Assembly (NCBI GenBank): GCA_012931725.1
Contig: CM022944.1
Span: 19,037,979-19,101,978 of the forward strand
DNA: 64,000 nucleotides
Direction: 5' to 3'
Source: Litsea cubeba
Taxonomy: Eukaryota > Streptophyta > Magnoliopsida > Laurales > Lauraceae
The first letter of the stretch is position 1. Every line of letters begins with the position of its first letter. Of the stretch, positions 58,345 to 64,000 are shown in pieces. The notes under the pieces are model-generated. The model had not been told where the DNA came from. It worked only from the letters and a program-made list of their open reading frames with translations, and did not search any database. The translations under genes and the position numbers were made by a program.

Positions 58345-59865
58345 CTGTATAGCACGGCTCTTTCACCTTTCCCACAAGTCATGAGAGGTTACCTCTCAGT
58401 AGTGGAAAACCACTTTTTAACTTTTTAAAAATATAGACAGATGGAGTAGTAAATAGATGTTAGTATGATAAATTAAATTAATTTGATCAAAAGTGTATAA
58501 TAAAGGGATTTGGGATTTTTACGAAAAAACTAAGCTTAACTTTGATTCTACAGATATATGAAGAAATACATAAACATTGGTAGGGGGTGTTCTTTTGACA
58601 AAAATACCTCCAGTTGTATGCTTTTCTCTCCCGCAATTTATCCTCTCTCAAGCACACTAATTTTCTGTTCGTCGAGATTTTAATCTCTCTCTTCTATCCC
58701 TATTTTCTATTTGTTTGGAAAAACCTATTCTACATGTGACGATGGTTGTGCCTCCGTGACAAGCTAAGATATGTTGACTCAATATTAGAAATTTATTTTT
58801 TCTTTTAGCTGGTGCTAAGATTTTACCTAGATTAGATATTGGTGCACATTTTGCAACACACATGTTTCAGTGCTGAGTTGTTCCGCCTAAAATTCAAACT
58901 TGCGATTGATACCATATTACATTTCCTCCACTCACCAATCCTACCAAAATCCCAAGGCATTAGTACAGGAAATGAAAATACTTTTCAAATTTCAACAACC
59001 CAAAGGTGAGCCTATCAATTTCATCTTCATGGCCATTGCAACATAAACATGGTGACTTCATTATTTTTATTTATAAGAGTTTTTTTTTCCATGTTACCAT
59101 GATTTATTTACGTTCGAGTTCATTACTTTGGTCATTGTACTGGTCATTGTAGTAAGCAAGACCACATTACACAAGCATTTGAACTCCACCTTTTGGACTC
59201 AGTATCCTTCATTTACAAGTCCTTCCTTTTTCTCTCATCGCTCCCTCATTGCAGATGAATTCATATGAGCAGGGAAGAAACCACTTGAATTCTTTCAACA
59301 TTGATTTTGTTTTTTGTTTATTGTTTTCAGAAAGTGGAAAACTCATTTTTCAGCAAAAAAAGAGTCAAATTATATCTGCTTTTGAATGATACATTTCAGA
59401 ATTTTGTAGATCATCTCTTTTGTGCTCAGTAAGAGGAAAAGACATGAAGCTTACATTTCTACTTTGTGCTCAATTCTGCTTCTTGTGGTTGGCATTCAAA
59501 TGTGTATCCTTTTTATTCAGTCCATTGAGTGCCACTATCCGAGGAATTGTGCTCTCTGCCTGACTGTTTATGATTAAAATATGCATCACACCAGTGACCA
59601 GAAGTAAAACAGCCGTGGTAATTGCGACTCCTTCCCATGTGGATAGCAGTTCAGACCATTTCAAGAATTTAAAAGCACCAAACATCAGGAGACATGACCA
59701 AGAGACCACAGCCTGTTTCATTGAACATGGAGGAAAGGTTAGAGAAACATCCCAATATGAGAATTTTCAAATTTTTAATGAATACCTAACACATGAAAAT
59801 ATTTGAAGTACCATTATTTGACTGACTGATCACATAATCATGGTTTTCATGCAGCTTTCAGCCTG

Positions 59866-60212
59866 TTTGGTTTCTCACATCAAACAAATTTTTTTTTTTA
59901 AAAGTGACTGGATTTATAAAAAATACTATTGAGTATAGGAGAGGTATACTGTAACAAAAAAGGCACGAAGCCAGGCCCCACCAAAACAAAGGACCCCAAC
60001 CCAGAAACAAGGCAAAACTAAAAGGGGAACATGTTAACAGAAAGAATATGATGACAGGCTCCTTAGCAAGATGATCAGCTTCTGAATTAGCACTACGAAG
60101 AATGTGGGAAAAGGTAACTTGGAGGCTTCTAGCGAGGTCTAAAATCTCGTCCACCACACCTGCCAGCTTCCCAAGGGGGTTCAGCAAAAGCTTTGGTTTC
60201 TCACATCAAACA
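59866..60212 (-). mobile_element. 5'-truncated LINE with 21 bp target-site duplication
   Basis: The insert is 59887-60191 (305 bp), minus strand. Perfect 21 bp direct repeats flank it at 59866-59886 and 60192-60212. The minus strand encodes the last part of a LINE RNase H domain (DEILDLARSLQVTFSHILRS, then NSEADHLAKE) and ends in an A run (plus-strand T run at 59889-59899). A truncated 3' end, A-tail and long target duplication are the marks of target-primed reverse transcription. Confidence 0.92.
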
Positions 60213-60331
60213 TGCATGGAGACAGTGCCTCTTTCCTCATATAGTGCTAACTTCCTCTATGCAATAGGGTGTTTCTGATACTTATTTCCGCTTGTTTTAT
60301 TTGTAACATGGAAAATCTAATTCGCACCCAG

Positions 60332-61259
60332 TGTGGGGTGGCCTGATGCTCCATCTCGTGCTCCAGCGCCAGCTAGTCCATCTCGGCAAGGCTCGTCTCA
60401 ACCTCCACCAGCTCGGCCAAGTGCTCCCACTACGGTCAAAACCTCACCTCGGCCATGCGCACTCAACACCGGGGCGCCAACCGAACTGTCACCCTGGACC
60501 TCGGCAACGGGGCCAAGGCATCAACCGAGATCTCCCGCCTCACTAGTCACCTTGTCTCGGCCACGAGCTCCATCTCGGCCCCTTGCACAACTCCTCCATC
60601 TCGGCAGAGCTCCACCTCGGCCGCGGCATCCCCAGCCCGGCTAGGGACTTCAGCTCGATCCTCCACTTCAGCATCCCTGCGAGGTCTCCAGCCAAGTCAA
60701 GGTCGCCCCAACCTCGGCTCCCCGACCACGGCAGCACACCCTGACCTCGGTCAAGATGCCGGAGCTAGCCAAAGCAGGGGCTGACAGCTGTCCACCCTTG
60801 GACGATCAAGCACGCTACAGCACGTGCGACAAGACAAGGGCACCGCCCATACTCTCTGACAGAGCCTCCCATACCGCCCATGCTTCCTGACAGAACGGCA
60901 TCCACAGACGCCCGGGTATGGCCCGATGCGACACGACGTGCTACGATGGGACAGCTCCCTAACAGAGTCACCTCCTTGTCTCCTCTCCTCCTCTATAAAA
61001 GGAGCCAAACCAAAACAGTAAGCTCTCTCTCCCGTCCGAGAGAACCACACGCTGGTATCACCTTCTTCCCTAAAATCTCTATCCTTAGTCCAGTTCTCAT
61101 ACTGACTTAGGCATCGGAGAGCCCTGCGCTGCCCACAGCCAGGGTCCTCTGACCTACTGTTCTTCCTCCCCTTCTCAGGTTTCAGGCAGGCATCGGTGTT
61201 CAACCAAAGAGCTCCGGCTACACCCCCTATCTTTGTGAGCGACATTTTATGCGCTTACA
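60332..61259 (+). repeat. 5' LTR of the Gypsy-type element
   Basis: It starts TGTGGGG and ends GCGCTTACA. It lacks 24 bases present in the 3' LTR just after TGTGGGG (63729-63752). It is unusually GC-rich for the window and full of CTCGGC motifs. Open frames in it are repeat-driven and not genes. Confidence 0.85.
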
Positions 61260-61261
61260 AT

Positions 61262-61281
61262 TGGCGCTGTCTGTGGGGAAC
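61262..61281 (+). promoter_or_regulatory. Primer binding site of the Gypsy-type element
   Basis: TGGCGCTGTCTGTGGGGAAC follows the LTR after two bases and matches the PBS style of plant Tat/Athila-type Gypsy elements. Confidence 0.8.
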
Positions 61282-61309
61282 GAGCAAAAAGCCATCTTCC
61301 CTACACACC

Positions 61310-62379
61310 ATGCCTCGAAGAACCAGAAAGGGGAAGGAACCATTGACACTGTCGACACAGCTGCCGACGGTCCCCCACCGGGAAAGGTCAGGAGTAAGAT
61401 CTGGTCCAGCAAGCGTCCAACAACAGGGTACTCGATCGGGTTCCTCCTCTAAGGATTCGACCTCGACTCCACCTTCCAAAAGGTGCACCCTGAAGGACAA
61501 CAGAAGCAACCAAGCTCATGGCGAAAGCTCGGGTAACAACCACGACTTCAGAAAGTGGCTTGATCGACACATCGAGCAAGCAGTACGACATAACATGGAG
61601 GTTGCCGGTTTCGCTCGAGTTCGGCTGAACTCTGATGATCTCGGCACATCTCCCCTCTCTCCAGAGATCAGAAGCTTCCCCCTTCTGAAGATTTCAAAGT
61701 CCCGAGGTTCGTCGTTTACGATGGAACCTCGGACCCAGCAGCACACCTCCGGCACTTCACTCAGAGGATGTCGGTGTGGGGCGATGTAGGCCACCTGAAC
61801 TGCATAGTCTTCTCTCCCAGCCTCGGGGACCTCCCCCTAAAGTGGTTCTGCGCACTCCCCCAAGGATCGATCAAAAGTTGGCAGCAGCTCCGGAGTTCCT
61901 TCATAACGAAGTTCCAAGCTCACAGGGTCATCCCCAGGTCAGCCGCCGACCTGATGGCCCTCAGAATGAAGCAGACCGAGAACGTCACGCAGTTCGCCAA
62001 AAGGTTATGGACTGTCTACAGCCAGATCGAGAATGCCTCCAATACAGTAGCAGTCATGTCTTTCCAACAAGCCCTCCTGCCAGGCAACGAGCTGCGGAGG
62101 GACTTGGTCATGCATCCCGTGGTCACTATGGCAGCACTGATGACCAGGGTAAACCGGTTCGTCAGGCAAGAAGCAGACGAAGCCCGAGCCCAGGAGCATT
62201 TCAACCTCTATGAAAACGACCAGGCAACCTCCATCTCGGCGGATGCCACCATCTCGGCGGAAGACTCCATCTCGGCGGACGCCTCCGGCTCCGCAGCAGC
62301 CTCCATCTCGGCGGATGCCTCCATCTCGACAGCAGCCCCCAACTCGGCAGAAGTCTCCTCCAGCTCGGGGGGCTACTGA
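61310..62379 (+). pseudogene. Gag of the Gypsy-type element, frameshifted
   Basis: The first frame starts at ATG 61310 (MPRRTRKGKEPL) and is basic and Ser/Thr-rich. Near 61660-61680 the coding frame shifts, and the Retrotrans_gag domain continues in the frame that reads VPRFVVYDGTSDPAAHLRHF, then MSVWGDVGHLNC, then LKWFCALPQGSIKSWQQLRS. The second frame ends at 62379 after an Ala/Ser-rich tail made of CATCTCGGCGGA-type repeats. No zinc knuckle or protease follows. Gag would form the particle shell. The shift makes this copy unlikely to give a full Gag. Confidence 0.8.
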
Positions 62380-62690
62380 AGCCTCCAATCATCTTTCAGC
62401 TTCGACCGCCCGTCAGCTTTGATCGCACGGTCCTCTACTGTCAGCTTCGATGGCGCCGTCAGCTTCGATGACACCGGTACGACCCTCTACTGTCGGCTTC
62501 GATCGTACGACCCTCTACCGTCATTTCGACGGCACGATCCTCTGCTGTCAGCTTAGATCGCACGGTCCTCTACCGCCATCAGTCATCCAGATCCTGTGCT
62601 CCTACATCTCGGTCGCGCGCCAGATCTCGATCTCTTGCATCTCGGCTACGAGCCAGATCTCGACTTCGTGCATCGCGGCGGCAGCACCAG
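62380..62690. other. Degenerate TCAGCTTCGAT/CGGTCCTCTAC repeats
   Basis: TCAGCTTCGAT and GCACGGTCCTCTAC-like motifs recur irregularly between gag and the first minisatellite. No coding signal. Confidence 0.7.
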
Positions 62691-63126
62691 ATTCTCCACC
62701 TCATGCTGGTGTCGCCTTCGTGCTAGCTACGCGCTTCACGCAGATTCGACCTCATGAAGGACTCAGGCTATGCGCCGGATTCTCCACCTCATGCTAGTGT
62801 CGCCATCGTGTTAGCTACACGCTGCACGCAGGTTCGGCCTCATGAAGGACTCAGGCTACGCGCCGGATTCTCCACCTCAAGCTGGTGTCGCCCTCGTGCT
62901 AGCAACGCGCTGCACGCAGGTTCGGCCTCATGAACGACTCAGGCTACGCGCCGGATTCTCCACCTCATGCTGGTGTCGCTCTCGTGCCAGCTACGCGCTG
63001 CACGCAGGTTCGGCCTCATGAAGGACTCAGGCTACGCGCCCCCACCTCATGCTAGTGTCGCCCTCGTGCTAGCTACGTGCTTCACGCAGGTTCGGCCTCA
63101 TGAAGGTCTCAGGCTACGCGCCCTGA
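62691..63126. repeat. Minisatellite array 1, 88 bp period
   Basis: Units start with ATTCTCCACC at 62691, 62779, 62867 and 62955, exactly 88 bp apart. The next unit (from about 63042) has lost 7 bp, and one more partial unit follows. Each contains GCAGGTTCGGCCTCATGAA or a variant. Confidence 0.95.
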
Positions 63127-63480
63127 CCTCGTGCTGGTCCGTCCACGTGCTGGTCACGGCCTCACGTTGGCTCGGCCTCATGATGGTCTCGACCGCATTT
63201 ACGACCTCGTGCTGGTCCATCCACGTGCTGGCCATGGCCTCACGCTGGCTCGGCCTCATGATGGTCTCGACCGCATTTACGACCTCGTACTGGTCCGTCC
63301 ACGTGCTGGCCACGGCCTCATGATGGTCTCGACCGCATTTACGACCTCTTGCTGGTCCGTCCACGTGCTGGCTACGGCCTCATGATGGTCTCGACCGCAT
63401 TTACGACCTCATGCTGGTCTGTCCAAGTGCTGGCTACGACCTCACGTTGGCTCAGCCTCATGCTGGTCTCAATTTCATGC
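63127..63480. repeat. Minisatellite array 2, 78 then 62 bp period
   Basis: Units start CCTCGTGCTGG (or variant) at 63127, 63205 and 63283 (78 bp apart), then 63345 and 63407 (62 bp apart). The shorter units have lost a 16 bp segment. Each contains ATGGTCTCGACCGCATTTAC. Frames on both strands are open only because the period keeps stops out. Confidence 0.95.
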
Positions 63481-63699
63481 TGATCTCGGCCACATGCCTT
63501 CTCAACAATGCATTCTCCAGCTCGGCAGTTGTATGACTCTCCAGCTCGGCAGAAGCACCATGTTACAGCTTCACAGTGATGCCAACCTCCAGCTCTGGTC
63601 CATTGCCAGCCAGTCATCTCAAAACTATGGACAGCTCCAAGGAACAAGTGTTGTCCTCCATGATACTTAGCTTCTGACCTCAAAGAGAAGTCTAATGAG

Positions 63700-63721
63700 C
63701 TCAGAAGCTGGGGGGCTATTG
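63700..63721 (+). promoter_or_regulatory. Polypurine tract of the Gypsy-type element
   Basis: AGAAGCTGGGGGGCTATTG lies directly before the 3' LTR start at 63722. Confidence 0.8.
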
Positions 63722-64000
63722 TGTGGGGATATTTCCAAACTCACCGGAATACTGGCCTGATGCTCCATCTCGTGCACCAGTGCCAGCTAATCCATCTCGG
63801 TAAGGCTCGTCTCAACCTCCACCAGCTCGGCCAAGTGCTCCCACTACGGTCAAAACTTCACCTCGGCCACACGCACTCAACACCAGGGCGCCAACCGAAC
63901 TGTCACCCTGGATCTCGGCAACGGGGCCAAGGCATCAACCAAGATCTCCCGCCTCACTAGTCACCTTGTCTCGGCCACGAGCTCCATCTCGGCCCCTTGC
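63722..64000 (+). repeat. 3' LTR of the Gypsy-type element, partial
   Basis: It matches 60332 onward apart from the extra 24 bases near its start and scattered substitutions, several of which are C/T or G/A. It runs off the window. Confidence 0.85.

Larger units (their letters stand above)
56263..59865. other. 3' flank and intergenic DNA, no further gene recognised
   Basis: The 3'UTR of the carrier must lie in the first few hundred bases, but no clear poly(A) signal stands out. Beyond it there are only short frames. A 129-residue frame at 57413-57802 contains a short tandem duplication and no domain I know. A frame at 59470-59721 (minus) is hydrophobic but unsupported. Confidence 0.5.
60332..64000 (+). 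mobile_element. Non-autonomous Ty3-gypsy-type element, gag only, cut by window end
   Basis: The element has a 5' LTR (60332-61259), a PBS, a gag region and a purine tract before the 3' LTR (from 63722). Between gag and the 3' LTR, about 1.3 kb of GC-rich minisatellite replaces protease, RT, RNase H and integrase. It must depend on enzymes from another element. The gag and PBS type (TGGCGCTGTCTGTGGGGAAC) resemble Tat/Athila-like Gypsy elements; the exact lineage is open. The bases left of the 5' LTR are CCCAG; the other flank lies outside the window. Confidence 0.85.

Noticed and set aside
60331..60784. Several overlapping Pro/Ser/Arg-rich frames
   Set aside because: They lie in the 5' LTR of the Gypsy-type element and recur in the 3' LTR; they reflect CTCGGC-rich composition.
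62967..63683. Repetitive open frames on both strands of the minisatellites
   Set aside because: Array periods divisible by three or short of stops keep frames open; the peptides are pure repeat.

Overview
This window is nuclear DNA from a transposon-rich flowering plant that does not look like a grass. The signs are plant-type Ty1-copia and Ty3-gypsy retrotransposons, Helitron-, MULE-, hAT- and Tourist-like elements, AT-rich intergenic DNA, and one ordinary intron-containing plant gene. I cannot name the species. No rRNA, tRNA, CRISPR array or bacterial-type operon was recognised.

Only one host gene is convincing. It is a mitochondrial ADP/ATP carrier on the + strand, with three coding exons between 54372 and 56262 (388 aa). 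A likely TATA box and CT-rich leader lie about 8.4 kb upstream (45.92-46.05 kb). This suggests a 5'UTR intron of about 8.3 kb that has collected a GCGCCT-type MITE, a tandem duplication split by a Tourist-like element, a 1.17 kb foldback with Helitron-like ends, a MULE-type MITE and another inverted-repeat element.

Layout: 1-11.5 kb is mostly non-coding, with a MITE (3.6-4.2 kb), a SINE with target-site duplication (6.6-6.8 kb) and a LINE 3' fragment (8.6-9.4 kb). From 11.5 to 31.25 kb is one nested locus. A hAT-type transposase pseudogene (BED finger, DUF659, dimerisation tail) is split by three later insertions, each with an intact 5 bp target duplication. The first is a full-length Copia element with 1566 bp LTRs that look identical and a single open 1669-codon polyprotein. 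The second is a smaller Copia on the minus strand with two in-frame stops. The third is a Gypsy-type solo LTR.

From 32.5 to 37.8 kb is a second solo LTR of the same general type in the opposite orientation, itself carrying a tandem pair of Helitron-like units. From 38.6 to 40.3 kb is a Pack-MULE-like element that carries a PPR gene fragment. At 41.0-41.7 kb is a rearranged Copia remnant in which one LTR lies between a PPT and a PBS. Then come MITEs, a foldback and the carrier gene. Past the gene, 56.3-59.9 kb is plain intergenic DNA with two short tandem duplications, followed by a 5'-truncated LINE with a 21 bp target duplication (59.9-60.2 kb). The window ends inside a Gypsy-type element (from 60332) that keeps only a frameshifted gag; two minisatellite arrays stand where pol would be.

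The most informative structures are the triple-hit hAT gene with readable reading frame across the insertion sites, the dated empty site for the Tourist-like insertion inside a tandem duplication, the foldback with two outward-facing Helitron-like 3' ends, and the gag-plus-minisatellite Gypsy derivative.
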